From: Bradyrhizobium lupini
GTDB taxonomy: Bacteria > Pseudomonadota > Alphaproteobacteria > Rhizobiales > Xanthobacteraceae
Reading direction: 5' to 3'
DNA: 64,000 nt
NCBI RefSeq assembly: GCF_040939785.1
Contig: NZ_CP162553.1
Coordinates: forward strand, 2,790,001 to 2,854,000
Below the pieces are notes generated by a model. The model searched no databases. It was given only the letters and a program-made list of their open reading frames with translations, and had not been told where the DNA came from. This document shows, in pieces, positions 38,602 through 47,502 of this stretch; the first letter of the stretch is position 1, and each line of letters begins with the position of its first letter. Both the position numbers and the translations under genes were made by a program.

Positions 38602-38807
38602 GCGACGACTCCGTCTTGGGCGGCGGGTTTTGGCGCCAAGGGAAAAAGTGCGACTTGAACCTGTGGAATACCGACGATTTGCAAAGTACGTCCTTACCAA
38701 AGCCCGGTTTCAGCTTTGGGTTCCCCAGCTCTCCCCGAAATCGGCGCATCCGGCGCTTTTTTTGGGCTGGCGCTGTGCCATAGTGCGCCCCGCAAGCAAG
38801 TTAACGG

Positions 38808-39839
38808 ATGATACCGGCCATGCCGCCAGGCGCCTCGCCCCGCTCCTCCCTCGACATCGAATACACCAAGCTTTCCTCGCCCAGCGTCTTCCTGGTGCGG
38901 ATGCTGGTCTTCCTGGTGCTCTGCACCCTGGTGGGCGTGGTGCTCTATAAGCAGATCATCCAGGCCTTCTTCGCCAATCCCGGCCTCAATGCCCTGATCG
39001 GCGGCGTGCTGTTCATCGGCATCATCCTGGCCTTCCGCCAGGTGATCCGGCTGTATCCCGAAGTCTCCTGGGTCAACAATTTCCGCATCGCCGATCCCGG
39101 CCTTGCGCCCGCCCGCCACCCCAAGCTGCTGGCGCCGATGGCGATGATCCTCGGCGGCGAGCGCACCGGGCGGATGTCGATCACCCAGACCACCATGCGG
39201 CACCTGCTCGATTCGATCGCGACCCGCCTCGACGAGGCCCGCGACATCTCCCGCTACATGACCGGGCTGCTGGTCTTCCTCGGCCTGCTCGGCACGTTCT
39301 GGGGCTTGATCGAGACGGTCGGCTCGGTCGGCAAGGTGATCGACGGGCTCAAGGTCGGCGGCGATTCCGGGGCCCTGTTCGACACGCTGAAAGAGGGGCT
39401 GGCCGCCCCGCTCGGCGGCATGGGCATCTCGTTCTCGAGCTCGCTGTTCGGCCTCGCCGGCTCGCTCATCCTGGGCTTCCTCGACCTGCAATCGAGCCAG
39501 GCGCAGAACCGTTTCTACACCGACCTCGAAGACTGGCTTGCCACCACGGTGCGCGAGTATGGCAGCGGCGAGGTGGCTGTTGCCGGCACTGGCGGTGGCA
39601 TTGCCAGCGGCGAACTTCAGGCCGTGGTCGAGCGCTTACGCTCCGTGCTCGAGGAGGGTAGCGGCAGCCGCGGCACCACCGCGGCGATGGCGAGCCTCGC
39701 CGAAGCCATTCAGGCGCTGGTCTCGCATATGCGGACCGAGCAGCAGATGATCCGCGAATGGGCCGACGGCCAGGGCGAGCAGAACCGCGAGATCCGGCGC
39801 CTGCTGGAGCGCATCGCGCGTCAGCCCGAGAAGGGTTAG
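38808..39839 (+). CDS. MotA/TolQ/ExbB-like proton-channel protein
   Basis: The product is 343 residues; ATG 38820 is an equally good start. Membrane spans are at about 30-50 (VRMLVFLVLCTLVGVVLY), 60-80, about 150-170 (YMTGLLVFLGLLGTFWGLI) and about 200-225. The third and fourth spans carry the conserved LGLLGTFWGL and GISFSSSLFGLAGSL of MotA/ExbB channels. A C-terminal cytoplasmic helix follows. It pairs with the OmpA-domain gene 4 bp downstream. The pair is not beside flagellar genes and is distinct from ordinary motA. Confidence 0.85.
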   Translation: MIPAMPPGASPRSSLDIEYTKLSSPSVFLVRMLVFLVLCTLVGVVLYKQIIQAFFANPGLNALIGGVLFIGIILAFRQVIRLYPEVSWVNNFRIADPGLAPARHPKLLAPMAMILGGERTGRMSITQTTMRHLLDSIATRLDEARDISRYMTGLLVFLGLLGTFWGLIETVGSVGKVIDGLKVGGDSGALFDTLKEGLAAPLGGMGISFSSSLFGLAGSLILGFLDLQSSQAQNRFYTDLEDWLATTVREYGSGEVAVAGTGGGIASGELQAVVERLRSVLEEGSGSRGTTAAMASLAEAIQALVSHMRTEQQMIREWADGQGEQNREIRRLLERIARQPEKG

Positions 39840-39843
39840 CGAC

Positions 39844-40872
39844 ATGGCACTGGCGCGCGGTCGCCGCGGCGATACCTCCTTCAACTACTGGCCCGGCTTC
39901 GTCGACGCGCTGTCGACGCTGGTGCTGTCGATCGTGTTCCTGCTGTCGGTGTTCCTGGTCGTGCAGTTCTTCCTGTCGCAGGAGGTCACCGGCAAGGACA
40001 AGGCGCTGGAGCAGCTCAACGCCAAGATCGCGCAGCTCAACGAATTACTGTCGCTGGAGAAGCTCGGCAAGCTCACGCTCGACGACCAGGTCTCGTCACT
40101 GAAAGCCGGCCTCGCTTCGGCCGAGAGCGAGCGCGACCGCATCAAGGGCCTCTATGAGGGGCTCGCCGCGGCCGGCAACGATGCGCAAGGCAAGTCCTCC
40201 GAGCTCGGCAAGGCGCTGGATTCCGAGAAGGCGGTTTCGGCCCGGGCGCTGGCGCAGATCGAGGTGCTGAACCAGCAGATCAGCGCGCTGCGGCGGCAAT
40301 TGGCCGCGCTGGAAGAGGCGCTCGACGTTAGCGAGAAGCGCGACAAGGAATCGCAAAATCGCATCGCCGACCTGGGCTCTCGCCTGAATGTCGCCCTGGC
40401 GCAGCGCGTGCAGGAATTGTCGCGCTATCGCTCGGAATTCTTCGGCCGCCTGCGCGCCATCCTCGGCAACCGCCCCGACATCCGCATCGTCGGCGATCGC
40501 TTCGTATTCCAGTCCGAAGTGTTCTTCGACACCGGACAGGCGGTGCTGCTGCCCGAAGGCCGCGCCGAGCTCGACACGCTCGCAACCGCGCTGATCGATC
40601 TCGACAAGAAAATCCCGAACGAGATCCCTTGGGTGCTGCGTGTCGACGGCCATACCGACGTGCGCCCGGTCAACGGTCCGAACTTCAAGTCGAACTGGGA
40701 CCTCTCGGCCGCGCGCTCGATCTCCGTGGTGCAGTACCTGATCTCGCTCGGCGTGCCGGCCCAGCGCCTGGTCGCCGCCGGCTTCGGCGAATTCCAGCCG
40801 CTCGACACGGCCAACACCGAGGAAGCCTACAAGCGCAACCGCCGCATCGAGCTGAAGCTGACGGAGCGGTAG
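39844..40872 (+). CDS. MotB-like peptidoglycan-binding OmpA-domain protein
   Basis: The product is 342 residues. One membrane span near the N-terminus (FVDALSTLVLSIVFLLSVFLVV) contains the Asp that is the proton-binding residue of MotB/ExbD-like stators. A coiled coil of about 150 residues (LEQLNAKIAQLNELLSLEK ...) follows, then an OmpA domain (FVFQSEVFFDTGQAVL, VDGHTDVRPV, NLSAARS-like NWDLSAARSISVVQYL, KRNRRIELKL). With the upstream gene it could form an ion-driven stator anchored to the wall. Its stop codon overlaps the GTG of the acetyltransferase gene. Confidence 0.88.
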   Translation: MALARGRRGDTSFNYWPGFVDALSTLVLSIVFLLSVFLVVQFFLSQEVTGKDKALEQLNAKIAQLNELLSLEKLGKLTLDDQVSSLKAGLASAESERDRIKGLYEGLAAAGNDAQGKSSELGKALDSEKAVSARALAQIEVLNQQISALRRQLAALEEALDVSEKRDKESQNRIADLGSRLNVALAQRVQELSRYRSEFFGRLRAILGNRPDIRIVGDRFVFQSEVFFDTGQAVLLPEGRAELDTLATALIDLDKKIPNEIPWVLRVDGHTDVRPVNGPNFKSNWDLSAARSISVVQYLISLGVPAQRLVAAGFGEFQPLDTANTEEAYKRNRRIELKLTER

Positions 40873-41318
40873 TGAGCGCCCTCCACCTCCGCCGTTACCG
40901 TCCCGAGGACGAGGCCGCTTCGATTGACCTGTGGCATCGCACCTGGCAGCAGGCCTATCCGCAGATCGACTTCGCGGCCCGCCTGGACTGGTGGCGCGAG
41001 CGCTGGCGCAAGGAGCTGGTGCCGAAGGCTTCGATCGTGGTCGCGGAGCAGGACGGCGCGCTGACCGGCTTCGTCACCATCGACGGCGACGGTTATCTCG
41101 ACCAGCTCGTGGTCGATCCCGCGCACTGGGGCTCGGACGCGGCGCGGCTGCTGGTGGATGAGGCCAAGCGCCTGTCACCGGCGGGCGTGACACTGCTTGT
41201 CAACAAGGACAACAGCCGCGCCATCCGCTTCTACGAGCGCAACGGCTTCGCGCATGCCGGCGACGAGGTGAACCCGACCTCGGGACGTCCGGTGCTGAAG
41301 ATGATTTGGCAACCTTAG
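40872..41318 (+). CDS. GNAT-family acetyltransferase
   Basis: The GTG at 40872 shares a base with the preceding TAG, so translation is probably coupled (148 aa). The GNAT fold is visible: VVAEQDGALTGFVTIDGDGYLDQLVVDPAHWGS-type strand 4, a relaxed acetyl-CoA loop near GSDAARLLVDEA, and a final LLVNKDNSRAIRFYERNGF. The substrate is unknown. The operon position with a stator-like pair may hint at a cell-wall or protein target, which is inference only. Confidence 0.85.
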   Translation: MSALHLRRYRPEDEAASIDLWHRTWQQAYPQIDFAARLDWWRERWRKELVPKASIVVAEQDGALTGFVTIDGDGYLDQLVVDPAHWGSDAARLLVDEAKRLSPAGVTLLVNKDNSRAIRFYERNGFAHAGDEVNPTSGRPVLKMIWQP

Positions 41319-41428
41319 ATTCTGGCGATCTTGATTCTGGACGCGTGACGGCCGTCACGTCGGGATCCCAGGACGTCAGCTAGTCGTTGTGCCCGCAAGT
41401 TGCGCCGGCAAGCGGATGGAGATGACCG

Positions 41429-41647
41429 ATGAAATTGAGCGATCTGGCCAAGGGGTCTTCGGTCCTGCTCGGCGTCATCGTCGCCGGATATGTTTCGACG
41501 AGCTATGTCGACCAGCACCTCGCCACGCCGGTCAAGACGACGAGTGCTCCGACGAATGGCCTTGGGCCATCGGCCTGCGTTGATGAGGACGGGAGCTGGA
41601 AGAACTGGCCATGGCCGAACGTGCCGGCGCTGTCGCCGAAGTGCTGA
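41429..41647 (+). CDS. Small membrane-anchored hypothetical protein
   Basis: The product is 72 residues. An N-terminal hydrophobic segment (SVLLGVIVAGYVSTSYV) is an uncleaved anchor or signal. The outside tail has two Cys and a Trp/Pro-rich end (ACVDEDGSWKNWPWPN ... SPKC). I recall short proteins with this WKNWPWPN end in Bradyrhizobium but no function. Confidence 0.6.
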   Translation: MKLSDLAKGSSVLLGVIVAGYVSTSYVDQHLATPVKTTSAPTNGLGPSACVDEDGSWKNWPWPNVPALSPKC

Positions 41648-41662
41648 TAAGCAGTGCTGCCG

Positions 41663-41833
41663 TCAACTCGCCGCGGTGCGCTCTCGGCTCAAGCGGAGTT
41701 CAAGCTCGAACTGCCAGCTTTCGGCTTGGCGGATCGCGCGTTGGCTGTCTTCGCGAAGCCGGATCGACTCATCGATCGCTCGCTGCGCCCGCTCCAAAAG
41801 TTCGTGGGTTTCCTTGCTGAATGGCGGGGCCAT
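41663..41833 (-). CDS. Small coiled-coil hypothetical protein
   Basis: I use ATG 41833 (56 aa). It starts MAPPFSKETHELLERAQRAID and is a single charged helix (RLREDSQRAIRQAESWQFEL). Short proteins with this ETxELLERAQRAID...AESWQFELELRL pattern recur in Bradyrhizobium. No function is known to me. Confidence 0.6.
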   Translation of the reverse strand: MAPPFSKETHELLERAQRAIDESIRLREDSQRAIRQAESWQFELELRLSRERTAAS

Positions 41834-41980
41834 GAGGCGCACTCCCATTGAGGCGGGAGCACAAATCATCTCTCAGGCACCGACGCCTACGGACGAGCCT
41901 TTGGCCGGCGATACCTGATTAGGCGCCACATCCGGGGGAACTGCAAGGTTCATCCACTCGGCTCAGGGGCGCGGGCTGCC

Positions 41981-42154
41981 CTATCCGAAATTCCGGAAGC
42001 CCACGATGGGCAATCCGAAACTCAGCACAACGATGACGCCGCTACCAGCGACAACAAGCAGCGCCGCTTTCCACCCCGCAAGGCCGCGCTTTTGCTGTCG
42101 AATAGCGAACAGGATGAGGAGGATGAACAGTACCGGACCGATCAGAACAATCAT
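41981..42154 (-). CDS. Small two-span membrane protein (57 aa)
   Basis: The frame reads ATG at 42154 to TAG at 41981. It has two hydrophobic helices (LIGPVLFILLILFAI and KAALLVVAGSGVIVVLSFGL) separated by RQQKRGLAGW, and ends VGFRNFG. The start follows the 69-residue gene by 25 bp in the same direction, so the two may be co-transcribed. A decayed second copy lies at 42468-42563. Function unknown. Confidence 0.6.
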   Translation of the reverse strand: MIVLIGPVLFILLILFAIRQQKRGLAGWKAALLVVAGSGVIVVLSFGLPIVGFRNFG

Positions 42155-42179
42155 TCACAACACCGTCCACTCCGTCAGC

Positions 42180-42389
42180 TCAACGAACAACGCCTGCCGC
42201 ATCGTTCTTGCTAGGAATCACCCAATCGATTGCGAGCAGGCAACTTTCGACGACAATGAAGGCGGCCAGACCGCCGAGCCAACCGAAGAAGACCACGGAA
42301 AAGGTAGCAAGCAAGAGCGCGCAGAAGACGTCGGCGACAAGCTTGCCGTTGCGCTCGCCTCGGGTCTGGTCGGCTGTCGAATAAGGCAT
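42180..42389 (-). CDS. Small membrane protein (69 aa)
   Basis: The frame gives a polar start (PYSTADQTRGERNGK) then two adjoining hydrophobic helices (VFCALLLATFSVVFFGWLG, AAFIVVESCLLAIDWVI) and a basic tail. It could insert as a helical hairpin. It lies between two copies of the 57-residue gene, one intact and one decayed. Function unknown. Confidence 0.5.
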   Translation of the reverse strand: MPYSTADQTRGERNGKLVADVFCALLLATFSVVFFGWLGGLAAFIVVESCLLAIDWVIPSKNDAAGVVR

Positions 42390-42467
42390 TTGGCGTCTCC
42401 TGGGTCGGCCCGAACCCTAGCTTCAGCAGCCGCGGCCGTCCACTCCCTCCGCGCGCGCCAACGCTGT

Positions 42468-42563
42468 CCGAAATTCCTGAAGCCAACGACGAGCATTCCG
42501 AAACTCATCAAAACGACGACGCCCATGTTCTGCGACAGCCAGCAGCGCCGCTTCCATCGATCA
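42468..42563 (-). pseudogene. Decayed duplicate of the 57-aa membrane protein gene
   Basis: Aligned by eye to 41989-42085, most bases agree (CCGAAATTCC, GAAGCC, CCGAAACTCA, CAGCGCCGCTTCCA). In the minus-strand reading it still gives MGVVVLMSFGMLVVGFRNFG next to the copy's VIVVLSFGLPIVGFRNFG. The upstream part is frameshifted, and the stop after FRNFG is lost. Confidence 0.65.
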
Positions 42564-42802
42564 CCTTACGATGTGGCCGATTCGAATCGCGCAGCCGATC
42601 AGATCGACAAATGTCCGCTATCGACCCGGCTACGAAGGGAGACCACGTGGTGCGACGCTCTCGCCAAAAGCTCCGCTGTCATTCCCCGCGGAGGCGGGGA
42701 ATCCAGTACGCCGCGGCTTATCGCTTGATCACTTCCGTCTCGATCGCCCGCCTGCGCGGGGGATGACAGCCTGAATGAAGCGGCAGTCCAGACTACCTCG
42801 CC
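42564..42802. repeat. Intergenic region with a TGTCATTCC...ATGACAG palindromic element
   Basis: The element spans about 42676-42768: TGTCATTCCCCGCGGAGGCGGG on the left, CGCCTGCGCGGGGGATGACAG on the right. It belongs to the family at 20593 and 32891. The rest of the gap shows no gene. Confidence 0.65.
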
Positions 42803-44629
42803 TCACGCCCCCTCGAACTGCAACCTCGCCAGCCTGGCATAGAGCCCGTTCGCAGCGACGAGCTCCGCATGCGTACCCTGTTCGACGATCCGGCCCTGGT
42901 CCATCACCAGGATGCGGTCGCACGACAAGACGGTTGCGAGCCGGTGCGCGATGACGAGCGTGGTGCGGTGGCGCATCAGCTCTTCCAGCGCGGTCTGCAC
43001 CAGCGTCTCGCTTTCGGCATCGAGCGCGGAGGTGGCTTCGTCCAGCAGCAGCAGCGGCGCATCGCGCAGGATCGCACGGGCAATCGCGATGCGCTGGCGC
43101 TGGCCGCCTGATAGCGTCACGCCGCGCTCGCCGAGCGGGGTCTCGAAACCTTCGGGCAGGCGGCGGATGAACTCGGCGGCGTGCGCGAGCTCGGCCGCGC
43201 GCTCGACCTCCGCATCGGTGGCATCGGGCCGGCCGAAGCGGATGTTGTCGCGGGCACTGGCCGCGAACACGTTGGATTCCTGCGGCACCAGCGCAATACG
43301 CGAACGGAATTCGCGGGGATCGGCGGCTTTGACCGGCACGCCGTCGAGCGAGATCGCGCCGCTGCGCGGATCGTAGAAGCGCAACAAGAGATGAAAGATC
43401 GTGCTCTTGCCGGCGCCGGACGGACCGACGATCGCGACCTTCTCGCCGGGACGCACGGCGAACGACACGGCATCGAGCACATTGACGTCGCGCCGCGCCG
43501 GATAGGCGAAGCTGACCTGGTCGAAGCCGACTTCGCCGCGCGCCGGCACCGGCAGCGCGCGCGGCGACGCGGGCGCCGTGATGTCGGGCTGCACATGCAG
43601 GATCTCGAACAGGCGCTCGGCAGCGCCTGATGCCGCCGAGATCTCGCCCCAGACTTCGCTGAGCTGGCCGAGGCCGGCCGCGGCGAAGGCCGCATAGAGC
43701 ACGAACTGGCCGAGCCGGCCCGGCGTGATGGTGCCGATCAGCACGTCGTGCGAGCCGATCCAGAGGATCGCGACCACGCTTGCGAACACGATGAAGATGA
43801 TGATGGCGGTGAGCACGGCGCGCGCCTGCGTGGACGTGCGCGCGGCTTCATAGGCCTGCTCGACCTCGCCGCCGAAGCGCTTCTCGGCGAGGCTCTCGCT
43901 GGTATAGGCCTGCACGGTCCGGATCGCGCCAACCAGCTCGCCGGCATAGGCCGAGGCCTCGGCCAGCGTGTCCTGCGCATTGCGCGACAGACGCCGCACC
44001 CAGCGCCCGAAGGCGACCAGCGGCAGCACGATGAGGGGAATGGCCAGCAGCACGAAGCCTGACAGCCGCGGGCTGGTGATCACCATCATCGCCGCAGCAC
44101 CGAAGAACATCATCAAATTGCGCAGCGCGATCGAGACCGAGGCGCCGACGGAGGATTTGATCTGGGTGGTGTCGGCGGTGAGGCGCGACACCAGCTCGCC
44201 GCTGCGCGCGGAATCGAAGAAGGCCGGCGACAGCGACAGCAGATGGGCGAAGACGTCGCGCCGGAGATCGGCAACGATGCGCTCGCCGATCGTCATCACG
44301 AGGTAGTAGCGGGCGGCACTCGCCAGCGCGAGCACGGCGACGACGGCGATCATCACCGAGAAGTAGCTGTTGATCAGCTCGATGCCCTCAGGCGTCAGGC
44401 CGAAATCGATCATCCTGCGCACCGCGACCGGCACCAGCAGAGTGGTCAGCGCCGCGATCGTCAGCGCCACGAAGGCCAGCGCCGCCCGGCCGCGATAGCG
44501 GGCGACATAGGGCGCGAGCGCCAGCAGCGGCCGCAGCTTCGCGCGGCTCTTCGCCGGCGCCTCGATCAGGTCGGCCTCGATCGACGGGGCTTCCGCGGGC
44601 CCGGTTTCAAGCCGTTCAACTGCGCTCAT
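42803..44629 (-). CDS. ABC exporter, fused permease-ATPase (MsbA/lipid-exporter type)
   Basis: I use ATG 44629 (608 aa, [15 protein letters not shown]). Six membrane spans lie at about 45-330 ([21 protein letters not shown] ... ), then a nucleotide-binding domain with Walker [11 protein letters not shown]-loop [10 protein letters not shown], signature [15 protein letters not shown] and Walker [13 protein letters not shown], and the H-loop VIAHRL. It works as a homodimer to flip or export a hydrophobic substrate. No substrate clue is given by neighbours; it is a single gene transcribed away from rpmE. Confidence 0.92.
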   Translation of the reverse strand: MSAVERLETGPAEAPSIEADLIEAPAKSRAKLRPLLALAPYVARYRGRAALAFVALTIAALTTLLVPVAVRRMIDFGLTPEGIELINSYFSVMIAVVAVLALASAARYYLVMTIGERIVADLRRDVFAHLLSLSPAFFDSARSGELVSRLTADTTQIKSSVGASVSIALRNLMMFFGAAAMMVITSPRLSGFVLLAIPLIVLPLVAFGRWVRRLSRNAQDTLAEASAYAGELVGAIRTVQAYTSESLAEKRFGGEVEQAYEAARTSTQARAVLTAIIIFIVFASVVAILWIGSHDVLIGTITPGRLGQFVLYAAFAAAGLGQLSEVWGEISAASGAAERLFEILHVQPDITAPASPRALPVPARGEVGFDQVSFAYPARRDVNVLDAVSFAVRPGEKVAIVGPSGAGKSTIFHLLLRFYDPRSGAISLDGVPVKAADPREFRSRIALVPQESNVFAASARDNIRFGRPDATDAEVERAAELAHAAEFIRRLPEGFETPLGERGVTLSGGQRQRIAIARAILRDAPLLLLDEATSALDAESETLVQTALEELMRHRTTLVIAHRLATVLSCDRILVMDQGRIVEQGTHAELVAANGLYARLARLQFEGA

Positions 44630-44842
44630 GAGATCCGACCAAAAGACAAAGAGAGGTGCTCCGCTCCAGATAGGCCGGGCGAGCGGGAGTGGCAAATCCG
44701 GGATGTCCCTTAGGGGGCCGCCCGGTCCCCCGACTAAGGCCCTGCAATGGCTTGTTTTACAGGGGCCCGTGGGGTATAGACCGCGCCAAATCCGTCATTC
44801 GATAGCCACTCAAGTGAGGCGCCGGGGCGCCGAGGAATTGCC

Positions 44843-45070
44843 ATGAAAGCCGAAATTCACCCGAACTATCATACGATTAAGGTCGTGATGACCGACGGAA
44901 CCGAGTACCTGACCCGCTCCACCTGGGGCAAGGAAGGCGACACGCTGAACCTCGACATCGACCCCAAGTCGCACCCGGCGTGGACCGGCGGCAACGCGCA
45001 GCTGCTGGATCGCGGCGGCCGCGTCTCGCGCTTCCAGAAGAAGTTTTCGGGCTTTCTCAAAAAGGATTGA
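44843..45070 (+). CDS. rpmE: 50S ribosomal protein L31
   Basis: The product is 75 residues: [22 protein letters not shown] ... [26 protein letters not shown]. It lacks the CxxC zinc ligands, so it is the zinc-independent (C-) form of L31. A strong terminator follows 25 bp after the stop. Confidence 0.97.
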   Translation: MKAEIHPNYHTIKVVMTDGTEYLTRSTWGKEGDTLNLDIDPKSHPAWTGGNAQLLDRGGRVSRFQKKFSGFLKKD

Positions 45071-45094
45071 TCCGGCCCCTCGAGGCTGGAGACG

Positions 45095-45126
45095 AAAACG
45101 CCCCCGGAGAGCCGGGGGCGTTTTTT
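45095..45126 (+). terminator. Rho-independent terminator of rpmE
   Basis: AAAACGCCCCCGG-AGAG-CCGGGGGCG followed by TTTTTTGTTTTG: a GC stem of 9-10 pairs with a U tail. The leading AAAA gives a weaker U run on the minus strand, so it may also end the convergent rcdA transcript. Confidence 0.92.
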
Positions 45127-45158
45127 GTTTTGGGGGCGCTCGTCGCGATGACGGGAGC

Positions 45159-45668
45159 TTACCGCTCGAACGCCGCCTTCAGCGCGTTGAGATGCGGCAC
45201 CAGCGGGTTGCCGATCGAGGAATGATCGACCGGCGGGGTGTGGATGGTGTTGTCCAGGCGGCGCACGCGGGTCTGAAGGCTCATCGAGCGATGGATCAGG
45301 TCCTGGAGCTGCGACGGCAGCTTCTCGATGGTGTCGGTTGAGCCGGGATCGGCGGCGGAGAGCTTGACCTTGGTCTTTTCGCGATTGGCTTGGCCCAGCG
45401 TCATCTCGCCTTCCTTCACGGCGCGGTGCAGCAGCAGCCACGAGGCGAGCTGCATCAGGCGGGTGGTCAGACGCATGCTCTCGGTCGCATAGGTGAGGCT
45501 GACGGCACGATCGAGCGCCTTGGCCTCGGTGCGGCCGGCGCCATCGAGATAGGCGGCGGTCTCCTCGACCAAGTCCATGCCCTCGCGGAACAGGACGCCG
45601 AACGCCGCAGAATTGGTGAACCGCTCGCTGAGTTGAACGAGAGCGCCTTCGGCTTGCAAACGTTCCAT
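45159..45668 (-). CDS. rcdA: DUF1465 protein, RcdA-like regulator of CtrA degradation
   Basis: The product is 169 residues, full length for DUF1465. A helical bundle is seen with ERFTNSAAFGVLFREGMDLVEE, YATESMRLTTRLMQLASWLL and NREKTKVKL. In Caulobacter the RcdA protein of this family is an adaptor that, with CpdR and PopA, delivers CtrA and other cell-cycle proteins to ClpXP. The name here is by family; the adaptor role in this organism is inferred. Confidence 0.85.
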   Translation of the reverse strand: MERLQAEGALVQLSERFTNSAAFGVLFREGMDLVEETAAYLDGAGRTEAKALDRAVSLTYATESMRLTTRLMQLASWLLLHRAVKEGEMTLGQANREKTKVKLSAADPGSTDTIEKLPSQLQDLIHRSMSLQTRVRRLDNTIHTPPVDHSSIGNPLVPHLNALKAAFER

Positions 45669-45840
45669 GGTTAACGCCCCTTACGCAACTGTCTGACTGC
45701 CCGGCTTTGGCGCCGGCTTATGATGAACAAATCATTGCGCGGGCCGGACGCCGAGTCCAGTGACAAGCGCGGATATGGTTTCCGCGGGTCTTTGCCCGGA
45801 ATTCAACCGGTGCGAGACGCAAAAAAGCGGAGCTGGGCGC

Positions 45841-45870
45841 AAAAAAAGAGCCGCCGGAAAACCGGCGGCT
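45841..45870 (-). terminator. Rho-independent terminator, minus strand
   Basis: On the minus strand: AGCCGCCGG-TTTT-CCGGCGGCT followed directly by CTTTTTTT. A 9-bp perfect GC stem and a seven-U tail are textbook features. On the plus strand no U run follows. Confidence 0.9.
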
Positions 45871-46000
45871 TTGAAAGTTGATAACAGGGAGGCGTCAAAC
45901 AGAGTGGACAGGAGCCACTCGGTGTCCAAACAAGGACAGTTCCCAGTCATAAACTCGAAAGCTTAATGTGGAGTAAACGAGCGATTATCTTGAGGGTTCG
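45841..46000 (-). ncRNA. Candidate small RNA, or long 3' UTR of the DUF1192 gene
   Basis: The strong minus-strand terminator has no coding frame just upstream of it; the nearest gene ending into it is DUF1192, 330 bp away. The ~130 bases before the terminator contain short complementary segments (GGACACCGAGTGGCTCCTGTCC forms a GGACA/TGTCC hairpin). The frame crossing this stretch would have to pass through the terminator and has unusual codon use. The 5' end is guessed. Confidence 0.45.
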
Positions 46001-46200
46001 TTAGCCATGTCGGTCAGTGGCCGAGTGAGCTGCGGAACAAACTCTCCCCGTCGCCCCGGCCTAGTGCGCAATTGCGCACGGGGGGCCCTTAGCCACAGGG
46101 AAAAGTCGTCGCGCGAGCCGGCAACTCCGAGTCTTCGGAAAACTGCTCGCACGGCGTATGGGTCCCGGCCTCCGCCGGGACGACAGCTATTGTTTCGAGC

Positions 46201-46392
46201 CTACTTCTTGAAAACGCTGTTGGCCGCATCGCGCGAGGCGCGTTTCTTTGTTGCGGCTTCTTCCAATCTTGCGATCTCGCCCTTGAGCAGCGCGATGCGC
46301 TCGGTCAGTTCTTCCACCGACAACAGTGAGAGATCCTGTCCGATGTCATGGCTGATCTTCTTGCGCGGGCGGTCGTCGTCTTCCATCGCCAT
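46201..46392 (-). CDS. DUF1192-family small protein
   Basis: The product is 63 residues: an acidic/basic start (MAMEDDDRPRKK) and the DUF1192 core LSVEELTERIALLKGEIARLEEA, a short amphipathic helix of coiled-coil type, then a basic tail. It is divergent from the quinone reductase gene. The function of the family is unknown. Confidence 0.85.
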   Translation of the reverse strand: MAMEDDDRPRKKISHDIGQDLSLLSVEELTERIALLKGEIARLEEAATKKRASRDAANSVFKK

Positions 46393-46503
46393 CCTGGTTC
46401 CTCCTGCGTTCGCCTCACAAGCGGCTGAGGCGGTTGCCAGCCTGCACCCCGCTGGCTAAGCAATGGCCTCGTTCCATCCCGCACCTTTGCTCAAGGACAC
46501 ATC

Positions 46504-47502
46504 ATGGACAAGCTGCCCGCGCAAATGACCGTGGTCGCCATCTCGAAACCCGGCGGACCGGAAGTGCTGGTGCCGGAACAACGGGCGCTGCCGCAGCCCG
46601 GCCCCGACGAGATCCTGGTCAAGGTGCAGGCCGCCGGCGTCAACCGGCCCGACGTCGCGCAGCGCTCCGGCGCCTATCCGCCGCCGCCCGGCGCCAGCGA
46701 CCTGCCCGGCCTCGAAATCGCCGGCGAAGTGGTGGCCGTCGGCAGCAACGCCAAGCGGCACAAGATCGGTGACAAGGTGATGTCGCTGGTCGCCGGTGGC
46801 GGTTATGCGCAGTACTGCATCGCGCAGGACGGTCAGGCGATGAGCGTGCCGCCGTCGCTGTCGATCAAGGAAGCCGGCGCACTGCCGGAAACACTGATGA
46901 CGGTCTGGCACAATGTGTTCGAGCGCGGCGCCCTGAAGGCCGGCGAGACGCTGCTGATCCACGGCGGCTCTTCCGGCATCGGCACCATGGCGATCCAGCT
47001 CGCAAAAGCTTTCGGCGCCAAGGTGATCGTCACCGTGGGATCGCAGGACAAGATCGATGCATGCCTCAAGCTCGGCGCGGATCGTGCCATCAACTACAAG
47101 ACCGAAGACTTCGTCGCCGTGGTCAAGGCGGAGACCAACAATGCCGGCGCCAATCTGATCCTCGACATGGTCGCCGGCGACTATGTCGATCGCAACTATG
47201 ACGCCGCAGCGCTCGACGGCCGCATCGTGCAGATCGCGACCCTCAACGGGCCCAAGGTCACCGTCAACATCGCCAAGGTGATGGTGAAGCGCCTGACCCA
47301 TACCGGCTCGACGCTGCGCCCCCGTAGTAATGCGGACAAGGCGGCGATGGTGGCCGCGATCGAGGCGAAAGTGATGCCGCTGTTGCGCGAAGGCCGCGTC
47401 AAGCCGCTGATGGACAGCACTTTCCCGCTGGAAAAAGCATCCGACGCGCACCGGCGGATGGAAACCTCGGCACATATTGGCAAAATTGTGTTGGAGGTCT
47501 AG
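46504..47502 (+). CDS. NAD(P)H-quinone oxidoreductase (zinc-free MDR, PIG3-like)
   Basis: The product is 332 residues. The N-terminal catalytic fold has PGPDEILVKVQAAGVNRPDVAQR; the Rossmann part has LIHGGSSGIGTMAIQLAK. No zinc-binding cysteines are present, in line with quinone reductases of the medium-chain family. It would reduce quinones with NADPH in the cytosol. It starts 3 bp after an ACATC-rich leader and is divergent from DUF1192. Confidence 0.9.
   Translation: MDKLPAQMTVVAISKPGGPEVLVPEQRALPQPGPDEILVKVQAAGVNRPDVAQRSGAYPPPPGASDLPGLEIAGEVVAVGSNAKRHKIGDKVMSLVAGGGYAQYCIAQDGQAMSVPPSLSIKEAGALPETLMTVWHNVFERGALKAGETLLIHGGSSGIGTMAIQLAKAFGAKVIVTVGSQDKIDACLKLGADRAINYKTEDFVAVVKAETNNAGANLILDMVAGDYVDRNYDAAALDGRIVQIATLNGPKVTVNIAKVMVKRLTHTGSTLRPRSNADKAAMVAAIEAKVMPLLREGRVKPLMDSTFPLEKASDAHRRMETSAHIGKIVLEV

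Larger units (their letters stand above)
45669..46200. other. Long intergenic region between rcdA and DUF1192 genes
   Basis: There are 532 bp without a convincing protein gene. It contains a strong minus-strand terminator (45841-45870), a candidate small RNA upstream of it, an AT-richer stretch at about 45950-46010, and a palindromic remnant GGTCCCGGCCTCCGCCGGGACGAC at 46162-46186. Confidence 0.6.

Noticed and set aside
38808..40872. Zorya-type anti-phage stator genes
   Set aside because: There is a MotA/MotB-like pair, but no ZorC, ZorD or ZorE-like gene and no long ZorA tail. The pair looks like a chromosomal envelope system.
45732..45950. A 72-residue minus-strand frame
   Set aside because: It runs through the strong terminator at 45841-45870 and has no conserved pattern; the region is better read as non-coding RNA or untranslated region.
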